64,000 bases of DNA from Sipunculus nudus (GCA_026874595.1 CM049308.1:16986001-17050000), one strand, 5' to 3'; counted from the stretch's first letter, positions 46,105 through 57,417 are shown. The notes: a model not told the origin generated them from the sequence alone. Program-made: numbers and translations.

Positions 46105-46731
46105 TTTTGAATCTGCATGTGAGGAAGGTTTAGGTCCCAGGCTTATCAATAAAAGTTTTTTTTTTTTTTGTCTAAGTAGAGAAGAAAAACGTACATCCGA
46201 GTCCTTGATGTTTGAGTCCAAGTCAACCTTCTTCGAGCTAGAGTCTTTTAAAAATTAAGTCTAAGTCTGGAGTTCGAGTCCACTTAATATAAGATTTCTT
46301 TATGAAATATCTTTAAAAACTTTATAAATACATTTGAGTAATTCGTTTTTGTCAAAGAAGTAAAATGTTATAACACCTTAATTCCCTGTTTCTAATTCAC
46401 ACTTGAAATAGTATAGATATCCAAATCTGCTTTATATAAATTCTGTAAAAGCATGTAAAGGCTGATCACATAGATGTGCTGACAGAGACCTTTATCAGAG
46501 AGTCCGAACAAATGCATTTCTTGAGGTAAGTCCAAGTTAAGGACTCCTGGGTGTAAGTCTTAGATGATAAAAAAGAGGATATAGTCCGGACTACATCACT
46601 GCTCAAGATCCCCTACTGCACTATTGACCTGGTATTATAGGAAATGTATATTTATGCTTGTAAAATCGTAAAAATTTGCATGTGAGAGAGGTGTAGGTCC
46701 CAGGCTTTTCATATTTTTTTTTTCTCCGTAG
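46105..46731 (+). repeat. Intron 1 tail with duplicated pre-acceptor segment
   Basis: TGCATGTGAGGAAGGTTTAG / GTCCCAGGCTTATCA at about 46115-46150 is repeated just before the true acceptor at 46677-46710 (TGCATGTGAGAGAGGTGTAG). Otherwise non-coding. Confidence 0.7.
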
Positions 46732-47136
46732 GGAAAAAAGAGCCCTTTGGGCAAGAGGCCCGCCACTGCTTATAAGGAGACGCCTAGGCCTACTGGCTTG
46801 CTTACCAGCAGGCCAGTTACTGTAGACGTCTCCTACGCCAGCGTCATAAAGTTTGTCCTGGCGCGCCCGCCCACCCCAGTAGGTGGGTGCAGTTTCTGGG
46901 ATGAGGGGCCATGCCTGACCAAAAGGGCACTGGTCGATGAGGAGGAGGAAGAGTCTTCAGCCAAAAAGGTCTGTGAGGACCCCATAGTCATCTCCTCGGA
47001 TGAGGAAGAAAAAATAGAAAAGTTTGAAAATAAGAAAAAGGTGTGGGCCAAGAGACCGCCGAATTGCAACCACCATCAGAATCAGATACATTGCATGGTC
47101 GAATGCAAATGGGGGGAAGGATACTTGTATGTTTCG
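46732..47136 (+). CDS. C2H2 zinc-finger gene, exon 2 (SIM-containing)
   Basis: Acceptor TTCTCCGTAG at 46731, donor TTCG then GTGAGTGA. It encodes 135 residues in phase 0: basic start (GKKSPLGKRPATAYKETP), Pro-rich ARPPTPVGG, then EEEEESSAKK and DPIVISSDEEEKIEKF. IVISSDEEE fits a SUMO-interacting motif (hydrophobic core followed by Ser and acids), a feature of SUMO-regulated nuclear proteins. Then basic KKKVWAKRPP, a His-rich stretch (NCNHHQNQIHC) and KWGEGYLYVS. Motif identity is by pattern; function inferred. Confidence 0.65.
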
Positions 47137-47500
47137 GTGAGTGATAAACTTAATAAATAAATAAATAACACATCTATAATTAATTTTAAATATATATGAA
47201 AAAGCTAAACAAAGAGGTGGGGGCAAAAATGAATATATCAGGCAAACAATTAGGTTCGGTTATCATTCACATTTTTGGAAATAAATAGGAGCAGGAAATT
47301 TGTTTATTCTTGTTCTCTTTTAAATGTTTTGATATAAATGATATGATTAAGGGAAAAGCATGGAAAACATTAAAAACTAGTAGAAGTACTATATGACAAA
47401 GGGAATTTTAATAAAATCATATAATTTTTTCTTCATGTATTATTATTTATTTATCTATTTAATTTTTATCTTATTATATCTCCTCCTGTCTTTTTTGCAG

Positions 47501-48969
47501 GACAGTGAATCTGAGGAATTCCCCCCAAACGGACAAGGCTCTCTTCGGGGAAGCCCACCTCATACCCCAACGCCCTCTGACGATGAGGAGGTGAGTTAAA
47601 AATTTAACTGTTTGTTTTTTGTTTGTTTGTTTTGTTTTTTTGTTTTTTATGCATTGCCATCAACAAAACCACATAACCTCATGCAGTATGTGATTGACAA
47701 CATGACGTAAATGACGGGCGGGCGATTTTTTTTTTTCCATTGAAAATCAAAATACAAAAATTTTGGCGTGGGCGGTGCCTGAGAATCAGGCATTTTATTT
47801 ATTTATTTATTTTTGGGCTAATTATTTCTCCTGTCTTTCTTTTTTTAGCTGGACAATGGGCAAGGGTCTCCATGGGGAAGCCCCCAACAACCCTCAGCGC
47901 CTTCTGACGATGAGGAGGTGAGTTAAAAATTTAACCGTTTTGTTTTTTGTTTTTGTTTTTTGTTTTTTATGCATTGCCATCAACAAAACCACATAACCTC
48001 ATGCAGTATGCGATTGACAACATGACGGTAATGACGGGCGGGCAATTTTTTTTTTTTTTCATTTAAAATTAAAATACAAAAATTTTGCCGTGGGCGGTGC
48101 CTGAGAATCAGGCATTTTATTTACTGATTTATTTATTTATTTTTTGACTAATTATTTCTCCTGTCTTTCTTTTTTTAGCCGGACAATGGGCAAGGGTCTC
48201 CACTGGGAAGCCCCCACCAACCCTCAGCGCCTTCTGACGATGAGGTGTTTCAAAAATTTAACTGTTCTTTTTTTTTTGTTTTTTGTTTGTTTGTTTTGTT
48301 TGTTTGTTTTTCATGCATTGCCATCAACAAAACCACATAACCTCATGCAGTATTTGATTGACAACATGACGTAAATGACGGGTGGGCAATTTTTTTTTTT
48401 TTTCATTTAAAATTAAAATACAAAAATTTTGGCGTGGGCGGTGCCTGAGAATCAGGCATTTTATTTATTTATTTATTTTTGGACTAATTATTTCTCCTGT
48501 CTTTCTTTTTTTTAGCTGGACAATGAGCAAGGGTCTCCATGGGGAAGCCCCCAACAACCCTCAGCGCCATCTGATAATGAGGAGGTGAGTTAAAAATTTA
48601 ACCGTTTTTTTGTTTTTTTTGTTTTTTGTTTTTGTTTTTTGTTTTTTATGCATTGCCATCAACAAAACCACATAACATGACGGTAATGACGGGCGGGCGA
48701 TTTTTTTCTTTTTCTTTTTTCATTTAAAATTAAAATACAATAATTTTTAGCGTGGGCGGTGCCTGAGAATCAGGCATTTTATTTATTTATTTATTTATTT
48801 ATTTTTGGACTAATTATTTCTCCTGTCTTTCTTTTTGTAGCCGGACAATGGGCAAGGATCTCCACAGGGAAGCCCCCACCAACCCTCAGCGCCCTCTGAC
48901 GTGAAGCGTCGTGAAGCACAAAGTAGTCGAGCCCTCAACGCTTACTTCGCACCTCAAGCAAGGCGTGAG
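47501..48969 (+). CDS. C2H2 gene, exons 3-7: tandemly duplicated 69-bp exon
   Basis: Exons: 47501-47590, 47849-47917, 48179-48244, 48516-48584, 48841-48969, all phase 0-0, each after a T-rich acceptor ending in TAG or CAG. Exons 4-7 read [L/P]DN[G/E]QGSP[W/L/Q]GSP[Q/H]QP then SAP and an acidic SD(D/N)EE end; exon 3 is a diverged version (PNGQGSLRGSPPHTPTPSDD). Donors are GTGAGTTAAAA except after exon 5 (48244), where GAG is missing and the donor is a weak GTGTTT; that exon may be skipped. Exon 7 extends into a basic tail (VKRREAQSSRALNAYFAPQA) ending at GAG then GTAAGA. The frame stays open across any subset, since every unit is a multiple of three. Confidence 0.7.
47501..48969 (+). repeat. 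Exon-plus-intron tandem duplication, ~330-bp period
   Basis: Exon starts at 47849, 48179, 48516 and 48841 are 330, 337 and 325 bp apart. The introns match too (CATTGCCATCAACAAAACCA, GACGGGCGGGC, GGCGGTGCCTGAGAATCAGG, ATTTATTT runs of varying length). The unit copied is therefore exon plus whole intron. Confidence 0.93.
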
Positions 48970-49084
48970 GTAAGAAACAGACAATCAGTCTTTGTTGATT
49001 TTGATACTTATGTGAACGGTAATAACCATACTGTAGCTGCCCATTGGATACTAGTGATGAAAATAATGATGATGAAGACTAGAT

Positions 49085-50945
49085 GTGTCGGAACGACACG
49101 AATGCCCCCGCCTGGGGCAAATTAGAAACATTTGTTAAATTTTGTAAAATTTTTTAAGTTCAGGAAGTGTTGTATGGTTAAAAGTAGGTCAACAAGGGCA
49201 AAATGGAAACTTGATCTGTAAAGGGTCATTATCAAGCAACACACCAAAAATCAGGCCAGTATCTGCAGGCATTGTGAAAAAAAGTCCATATATGTGCATT
49301 TTTCATGAAAATTTCTGTCTTTCATGAAATTTTCTATGTTCAGGATCTGTCATATGGTGAAAAATAGGTTAACTGGGACGAAACGCGAACTCGATCTGTA
49401 AGTGGTCATTATGCGCCCACAGACCAAACATTAGGCCAGTATCTGTAAGCATTGCATTGCGAAACTAGAATATTAGCAAAAGTTGATAATCATTTTTAAA
49501 TTTAAATTGGAGAGGTATATACCATGTTTCGTAACAATCCACCAAATGCTTCCTGAGAAATAAGCTCCTAAGTTTTTTTTCTATACTAAGCTCTGTGAGC
49601 TTGAAAAGTAGGTCAAGATCACCCATCTTGAACTTGACCAAGATTTTGTAAATATAATGCAATAACACTGAAGAAATGAAGTTCCTGTGTTGAATACCTT
49701 TGGAGATATCCTGCACAAAAGGCCAAAATTGAAAAATCAGATAAAATTTCATTAAAAAATCAGAAATTGCAGGTGGCGCCACCAAAATTGTGCAGCACAT
49801 ACAGACCATCAGTCCCAATGATCATAGTAAGTTTTGTGAAAATCCACACAATGGTTCCTGAGATATAAGCTTCTGAGTGTTTTTCTATAATCAGCTCTAA
49901 AATGTAGAAAAATGGGTCAAGGTCACCCATCTTCGAACTTGACCGAGATTTTATCGATATACATCTTCACTGATGAAATAAAATTCCAACGGTGAATCCT
50001 TTTAGAGATATCCCACTCACAAGGTAAAAGTTAACAGACATGGAACGGACGGACGGACAGACATACACCGGACCAACAGATGGACAGACGGACACCTTGG
50101 GTGACGACAATAGCCCATCAGCCTATGAGCTGAGGGCTAAAAACAACTGTACATGTGTATTTGTCATAAAAATTTCTATTTTTCATGAATTTTTCTAAGT
50201 TTAGGAGCCGTAAAAAGGTCAAAAGTAGGTCAACCGGGACGAAATGCGAACTCGATCTGTAACTGGTCATTATCTGTCCACACACCAAAAATCAGGCCAA
50301 TATCTGCAGGCATTGCGAAAAAAAGTCCGTACATGTGTATTTGTCATGAAAATTTCTATTTTTCATGAATTTTTCTAAGTTTAGGAGCCGTAAAACGGTC
50401 AAAAATAGGTCAACCAGGACGAAACGCGAACTCGATCTGTAACTGGTCATTATTTGTCCACACACCAAAAATCAGGCCAATATCTGCAGGCATTGCGAAA
50501 AAAAGTTTGTACATGTGTATTTGTCATGAAAATTAATATTTTCATGAAATTTTCTAAGTTTTGGAGCCATAAAACGCCCAAAATAGGTCAATTGGGACGA
50601 AACGCAAACTTGATCTGTAACTGGTCATTATCTGCCCACACACCAAAAATCAGGCCAATATCTGCAGGCATTGCGAAAAAAAGTCCGTACGTGTATTTGT
50701 CATGAAAATTTATATTTTTCATGAAATTTTCTAAGTTTAGGAGCCGTAAAACGCTCAAAAGTAGGTCAACCGGGACGAAACGTGAACTCGGTCTGTAACT
50801 GGTCATTATCTGCCCGAACACCAAAAATCAGGCCAATATCTGCAGGCATTGCGAAAAATGTCCGTACAACTGTTTGATTTCGGAATGACGGAATGACGGA
50901 CATGGGTAAAACTATATGCCCCGGCCACTTTGTGGCAGGGGCATA
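49085..50945 (+). repeat. ~179-bp tandem repeat element with hairpin at both ends
   Basis: The left end has GTGTCG-GAA-CGACAC (49085-49099) and TGCCCC-CGCCT-GGGGCA (49103-49119); the right end has TATGCCCC-GGCCAC-TTT-GTGGC-A-GGGGCATA (50915-50945) then AAAAAA. TCTGCAGGCATTGCG-type phrase recurs at 49262, 49442, 50303, 50483, 50661 and 50839. It is interrupted by the element at 49455-50143. It lies in the last intron of the C2H2 gene. Confidence 0.85.
49455..50143 (+). repeat. Nested hairpin-ended repeat inside the 179-bp element
   Basis: Breaks the host phrase GCATTGCGAAA...GTACATGTGTATTTGTC. It has two ~300-bp units with GGTGGCGCCACC and GGTTCCTGAGATATAAGCTT, a GGACGGACGGACAGAC tract near 50045 and the hairpin AGCCC-A-TCAGC...GCTGA-G-GGCT at 50112-50138, then AAAAA. 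Confidence 0.8.
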
Positions 50946-51056
50946 AAAAACAGTTTCAAGTCAATTTTGCTTCATCCGTTAAAATCATGCAATAAGAAAT
51001 TGTGATGCTGCTGCTGCATGGGAGGATTAAGTGGGATTTTCCATTATTTTTAACAG

Positions 51057-51251
51057 TTCCCGCCTGAGACTCCTCTCACCCTAAAGAAGAGGATGCTATT
51101 TTCAGATCCCAGATGGTGCCGTATGGAGCACCTGGGCAGAAAAGGGGTGCATTTTTATTTAAAAAGGGACTTGGAAGATTTTTATGGACTTAAGTTTATT
51201 AGGGGTTTATATTTTTTTAATCGCAGAAAGGAAAATTCAAGACATCAATAG
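51057..51251 (+). CDS. C2H2 gene, exon 8 (likely last coding exon)
   Basis: Acceptor TTTTTAACAG then TTCCCGCCTGAG in phase 0 with exon 7. It reads FPPETPLTLKKRMLFSDPRW, CRMEHLGRKGVHFYLKRDLE and DFYGLKFIRGLYFF to TAG at 51249-51251. Basic and aromatic; no domain recognised. A splice from inside it to the frame at 51277 is possible, but I see no good donor. Confidence 0.5.
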   Translation, partial: FPPETPLTLKKRMLFSDPRWCRMEHLGRKGVHFYLKRDLEDFYGLKFIRGLYFFNRRKENSRHQ

Positions 51252-51276
51252 AGATTTAGGTTATTATTTTCAATGG

Positions 51277-52125
51277 TGCAGGGGTAAACAGACAGGATGG
51301 GCAACAGGAGGCGCAGCATCTCACCTGCACCATCTGTGGGACCCGTTTCTCTGACTCTAAGCAGTTTTACATCCATTCATATATCGCACATAGAGATTTT
51401 GACAATGACAGGGAACTAGACTAGTTTACACGGATCATAACAAACAACGCAGACAACATGTTCAGGGAGTTCCGGCCCTTCTATTCAGAGAGGGCTCTGG
51501 CCAATAGCTCTCCGCACAGCCTTCCCAGGGAGCACGACCTTGACCAAAACAACGACGGACCTGTGGAGCCAACCCACACTTACAATTTCCCGTTGGCAGC
51601 TGGTCAGGTAATCACCCCGGACCTGATCCGCCAGCACTTAGACCAGATCGTTGACGACGCGCCGAGAAAGTCTAAGATCAGTATGGGGGTGGGCAGGGTC
51701 CTTCAACATAAAGAAGACAAAAAATTTCAAATGTGGAGACCGGACCATGACACTGTTCAGGCCAGCACTGACAAAAACAATAACATAAACAGGGTGCAAA
51801 ACCACATGAGTGAGTGTGACGCCCCTGTGTATGTACACCGTCGGACAGACGTGGAGGAGGTCTTTTTCAAGAATGATGTGCCTTCCATGCTCATCAGGGG
51901 ACGTGAAGATTCACAGTAGGAACTGGTGACACCGGTAAACGTGAGGTACTTTGTCTTTCAGACATCTTACCTCATGCGGGGTGCCCGGGATATCCATATC
52001 CCTCTGTGGTTGAAAAACAAGCACCAAAGCATGACGCACCTGCTCGTTCACCCGAAGGCACATTTTAAAACGCCCGCTGATAACCTCTGTTTTTTCCGTG
52101 CCTGGCGTACCACCGGTTATTGATG
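51277..52125 (+). pseudogene. C2H2-containing reading frame with stops
   Basis: After an acceptor-like AATGGTGCAG the frame reads VNRQDGQQEAQHLTCTICGT, RFSDSKQFYIHSYIAH: a C2H2 finger (C-x2-C-x12-H-x4-H) of the same spacing as exon 1 at 45569. A TAG at 51422-51424, then a long open part from 51458 (MFREFRPFYSERALANSSPH ... APVYVHRRTDVEEVFF), a TAG at about 51917, then VTPVNVRYFVFQTSYL and DNLCFFRA before a final TGA. Long frames with an N-terminal finger and a DNLCFFR block remind me of uncharacterised ORFs in large self-replicating DNA transposons, but I cannot confirm this. Two stops make it a relic. It may also be the old 3' part of the gene at 45569. Confidence 0.5.
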
Positions 52126-53205
52126 AAACACGGTAGGCAAGCTCACCCTCATTGTTTTCACCTTTAGACGATTTAATATTTTGTTCATCTGGGTCATCAT
52201 TATCTGACATATTTCATTTAAATGATGACACAGATGACAGCTGTTATCACTCAAATTAGCCTTTTTCATATGAAATTTATTTAAAGATAAAAAAAAAAAA
52301 AATTAATAAAAATAAACCAGCGTTTCCAGTCATAAGATAATTATATATATTATATATACCAACTCAACCTTTACTAAATTCTTTTTTTCCAACTCATCCT
52401 TCAAAAAGGACGTTAAATTTTTAATATATTTCACAGACTAGATGAAGTGTTTTAAAACCATCAACTCGTCCATTTTGTTTTGTTTATGGGTCAGCAACTG
52501 AGTCCTGAAATATGTATATTATATGTCATATCGTCTTCTGAACGTGCAAGTTTATTTCTGGGACGAGTTGGTAAACATGTCTTTAGAAAATGATAGGTTT
52601 TGAGATTAAGTACAGAGTCGTCTTTTAAACCACTTGTTGTAGAAATTAGAAATTATATGTAAATACAATGTGAAGTTTGCTTTAAAGAATATCTTAACTC
52701 TTCTCCCAAAAGGGAGATTTTGGTAACAGTTTTGTTGAAGACGACTTGAGAATGTGAATATTTGTAATATAATGTAGCACTTGAAATTATATGTAAATAT
52801 AATGTCAACTCGTCTTTTAAACAATCATTTTTAAATCACCAACTTGGTTTTGAAATAAAAAACATTTTTGCGTCACTCTGCAGGCTTGTGATACACAACT
52901 GTAAAAAAGGAGGAGGTTAAGTGTCAGAGACACCTGAGAACTTGGGATCTGTCAGGAAGAGAAGAAAAAATAAAGTAAAGAAAAGATACAGAATCAAACC
53001 ACAGGGACAACTGCCATCTGCAAAGTGGACCATTTCTACTTGCAGACCATGGTAGCTGGAGGACTTGGTTGACAGTGACAAAGAAGAACAAATGGCAGTG
53101 TCTGGGTAATAGTATTTTAATGTATGATGACAAATTAAAAATTTTACATGATTTCATGAGTCTGTTATAATTAATACACTTGTATGTACAATTTAGGAGC
53201 ACTTA
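52126..53205. other. No certain gene; short degenerate repeat
   Basis: AATTATATGTAAATACAATG at 52650 and AATTATATGTAAATATAATG at 52785, with CAACTCGTC-like phrases at 52380-52460 and 52800, mark a degenerate ~130-bp repeat. A minus-strand start MSDNDDPDEQNIKSS at 52210 followed by AAAG-GTGAAA is possible but weak. Confidence 0.4.
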
Positions 53206-53227
53206 TTGGGTTTTACCCTCTTGTGTA

Positions 53228-53560
53228 GGTCGTCCCAGCATATTTGGCATCCTCCTTCAGAAAGGATTCTCTGGTTGCTGACGAGGATATCATCAGTATG
53301 TCATTTGATGACATCCCAGACTGGGTGTGCCCAGCAGATAAAGTCATTAAGATGCCATCACTGTCATCACTCAGGTCAAAGAATATCTCATGCTCAGATA
53401 CCACGGCTGCCAAAAAACATGCATTACATTTAACTCGAGCCTGGTCAAGTTGGTTCAGCCAGCTATTCAGGAGACCCTCCAAAAATGTGGTGGTGATCTG
53501 GATTTCAAGAAAGCAATACGGGCCTCGTGTCTTGTGGTCATCTGGACATGCAAGGTGAAC
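53228..53560 (+). CDS. Possible exon, unrecognised
   Basis: After CTTGTGTAG the frame reads VVPAYLASSFRKDSLVADED, IISMSFDDIPDWVCPADKVI and KMPSLSSLRSKNISCSDTTA. It looks protein-like, with an acidic-hydrophobic segment, but no domain is recognised and the downstream frames to 53868 are broken. Could be a relic exon. Confidence 0.3.
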
Positions 53561-53984
53561 CAGAAGCATGTTCGCAGCTAGGCATCGCAGCCAAGATTAA
53601 GAAAAATGTTTGCAGCTTCTATGCAGGGAACCTACTAATTCAGCTTGCCTGGTACTGTCTGGGAATAATTATGCAAAGGTTGCTCTTGGCTTTGTTGATG
53701 AAGAAATTATTTACAGATGAGTTGGGCTCTATATATAACAATTTATGTGAGGAAAATAACTTATTTGCCTGCAGGGCAAAGGAGCTTTATGAGAGCATGG
53801 GGCCAGGCAGCCGTCTTTGTCACGCCCCCTCCTTTCTTGTTTACATGCTGGACCAAGCTTGTGCGTAGTCTACTAACCAGAGTTTAACCCCTCTAGACTT
53901 TCAAGCTTATTATACAGCCAATCAGTAGCGTGGACGCCTTCAGTGCTGTGAAGATGCTGACCTGTATTTAAGGCTTTAAACTCC

Positions 53985-54060
53985 AATAACGCCCGCCAGG
54001 GCGCGCGTTTGTCACGGGCCTGTAGTTCAAAGGCGCCCGCCCGGGCGCGCTAAAGCCCAT
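53985..54060. repeat. CpG-rich paired hairpins
   Basis: ACGCCCGCCAGGGCGCGCG and GGCGCCCGCCCGGGCGCGC lie about 45 bp apart around a GTCACGGGCC spacer; each can fold on itself. The region is AT-rich on both sides. Confidence 0.7.
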
Positions 54061-57000
54061 TTTACATACCCGTAATTGGGGCAAGTTTTGGGGGTGAAAT
54101 GTCTATTGTCATCCATCATATTTGTAATTAAATGAAAGAGAAAAACGTCAAGTGTTGTTCTTACATGTGACCAAGATCCAAACTGGCGCGAACGCAGACT
54201 TGTTGGAAAAATATAAAAATGATTGACTTTCACTCACGTGGCCTTGTTACGTGGGCCCTGGTAACATGTCGGCTGCGAGAGTAAAATCAGACTCCTACGC
54301 TAAATTCATCAGAAATCGGTAAATTACCAAATGTTGGCAATCAATCCTGGTGACAAAATCAAGTGCAGTGTGTTAACAGATTTAACTTCCGTTAAACATT
54401 TCCAAGATCATATATTATCCCCTTTTTTATTGGTTTAACTTGTGACCAATGATCGCCGTCCGACTGACTGACGCGTCTGACAGACACCACGCACGTGATC
54501 TGCGTGACCTCCTTACTGTGTCATGTACTGGCACTGGAAAACCATTTTTAACCGATATCAAATAATAAAAAGAGTATTTATTTTATATATTAACATATTT
54601 TCTTAACTAAAAATCGAAGATACTGTCATATATCATGTCGTATATATATTTGATGTCTGATTGTTTACTAGTGATCATTTCTGTGCCAAACATTTTATGT
54701 ACAATCGTAATCGGGCACAAGAACTGTCAATTATTCTAAGAAGCTTTTTGGATTGAAAATAAAATTAATACCGTCTTAAATTAGAAACAGCCAGATATTA
54801 TAGAGATATAGTTAATTTTCCAGTGTAAAATATAAAGATAACTTTATACTCCATTAAATATTGAAGTAATTATTTTACGACGTACGTGGAACTGTACGCC
54901 TATACACCCAGATCCTTGAATATGTAAAACAAGACAGTAAGTGACTTATACGCTTGAACAAATATGTATTAATACGGTTTTAACACATACTGAACAGATT
55001 TTACAAATTTTTATATGTGTAGTACTTCCTTTATATGTATAGGCTACATGTGTACGTGCACGTGTGCGCGCTTTTGTGTGTGTGTGTGTGTATATATATA
55101 GGCCTATGTGCGTATTATAATTTTCATTAGTGATTGATAAAAGCACCAGTAGTTGTCACTGCCAGTGAAACAGATTTTGGGCGGAGCTGCAAAACATCTT
55201 TAAATATATATGGCACATAGCAAACTAAATTTTAAAAATATAACCTATTTTTATATGAATTGAAGTAAATAATTTTTTTTTTTTGTAATACGTTTGCCTA
55301 TAACAGGCTATTCATTGTTGTAAGGAATAGTACTGCGTTATAAATGTTTGTACCTTTTAAAAATAAAATCTGATCACTAATACCAGAACTTATAACTCCT
55401 TTTTATATTTCATCCATGAAAGTTTCTCAAATCGGGTTCATTCGCCGCCTATATTCATAAAAAATACATAACGTATACCGCAGACTGCATATATATCGCA
55501 TATACCGTACGTGCACCCGGTATAAACGCCGCTTTATATTGATATCGCTCTCAAAACCCAGTCAACGCTTGCATGCATGGCCCAGGGATTAAATATGGAA
55601 AATGTGTCGTGGTCATGATAATCCTTTAAAGTCATACGGCGGAGTCAGTCTCAGTCATGACACATGCAAGAAAATGAATAAAATGCATTCGCCAATCTTA
55701 AATTAGAAGCTATAGCGTATATATATAGTGACGGTGACACAGTGAAAGTAAAATATTAAGACCAAAGATGCGGACTTTCGATATGCATGCGCATGGTGTA
55801 TTCAAAATGACGATCGAGAAATCATGCAGGTGGACAAATTAGACTGAAATCTAATTGTACCTTTCCATTGCTGTAAAATAAGATTTAAAAGACGCAGGTA
55901 TACAAATATATCTATATTGCAAAATGTTTGATGGCTTTGTCTCAAACTTGCCCCTTTCGAAGACCTAAAATACCACAGGGTGTCGGCTTCTATTTTTACC
56001 CACCGACCTTGTCATTTTCACGTTTGATTGACAGTTTTATTAGCACAAGGAAATTTTCCTATCACACAGAAGATTTTAGCGGAAAGACAGCACACAACAT
56101 GTGGCCAACCAGACGGGGATTCGGAGTGAAAATTACCAATTTAAATTGGCATCAATTACATTAATCATCAAAGGATAATGACATCATTTACAATGTTCAG
56201 GAACCGAACGACATGTATAATTGCCAGGTGTAGGTCATGGTCCGCGTCTCTACAGCTGACGGGACTGGTGAATACAAAATAAATAAATAAACAAACACCC
56301 AAGAGATCATAACTTATTAGAAGTTTTTGGAACATTCCAGGTGCTTCTTAAGAATTATTGAATTGTTGCTGCATATTGTTTTATAATTAACTGGAACTCT
56401 GCCTCTCCGTGAAATCACCATGCACCTTGCAGCCTGGGGAGACCGCATGCTTTCCTGCTAAAGCTGAAGTTTTATCAGCAGTGCATGATTTCTGACTATA
56501 TGAGGGCCTAAATGTACAAAGTTGCATACGGAGGTTACCAGATTAGCTATATGATTTGAAGTTAGGTCTCGTGTATACATCTAGTTAACCAAGGAATTGT
56601 GCATCTCAAAATTATAAAATAAATTTCCTACTTTTCTTCAAGTGAAGTTGAATTAAATAAATGTAATTATATATTATATTTCCATTTTATATTAATTTCA
56701 TATGACGTAATTATGCTTCATTTAAATGTCACTGAAATAAAGTGCAAATTGAAGACCTGGATAAGTAAGTGCATGAAGATATGTAAGCCTACGTGCAATT
56801 TTCCTCTAAGATACCAGAATGTACTGCTATGAAATCATAGTAACTAGGCATGATTTTGATAAGCATTGTTGGACTTACGTAGGCCTATATATTTGAATAA
56901 CTTAACATACATTAAAATGTACTGTGAAAACATGTTTCTTTGGTGTTACTTCACAGTTTAGTATCGTTTTCTCACGTTTATAAACTTTGGTATTATGTGC

Positions 57001-57337
57001 ATTATCCCCAATAGCACATTTTAAAAACACCTTTTCAACAATAAAAAATATTGATTTTCCGTTATTTTATATTCTTGTTAATAACGATTTGTTTACATTA
57101 ATGTGCATAGGCCTATTTATTATATATATGTAATAAATTATTGTTCCACTAGTACTACCAGTGTTTTCATTGTTTCTGATACCTGCGGGAAAGAATCGAT
57201 TCTAATGCATACATATTGCATGACGTGAGAGGATGTTTCCAGGTAACTCCCCCCCCCCCCCCACCACCCCCACAAAAAAAAAAAGAATAATCAGACCGCC
57301 AGTCGGCACAGCATCTCATGATGCTTCTTATAATATA
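54061..57337. other. No gene seen
   Basis: Single-copy-looking, AT-rich; holds a (GT)n/(TA)n tract at 55077-55100 and a scatter of CACGTG/TACGTG sites at 54230-54500. The frame 55928-56164 has no recognised domain. Confidence 0.4.
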
Positions 57338-57417
57338 CACGCCAGACTCAGTCACGTGAACCATGTCCATTTAAAAGACTTTACAAAATAAACACGCCAG
57401 ACCCAGTCACGTGAACC
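57338..57417. promoter_or_regulatory. 55-bp duplicated CACGTG site
   Basis: CACGCCAGACTCAGTCACGT at 57338 and CACGCCAGACCCAGTCACGT at 57393, each giving GTCACGTGAACC (CACGTG 57353-57358 and 57408-57413). Could be a proximal promoter or a small tandem duplication. Confidence 0.45.

Noticed and set aside
51638-52210. Minus-strand frames opposite the C2H2 relic
   Set aside because: Shadows of the plus-strand frame; only the short acidic start at 52210 is independent and it lacks support.
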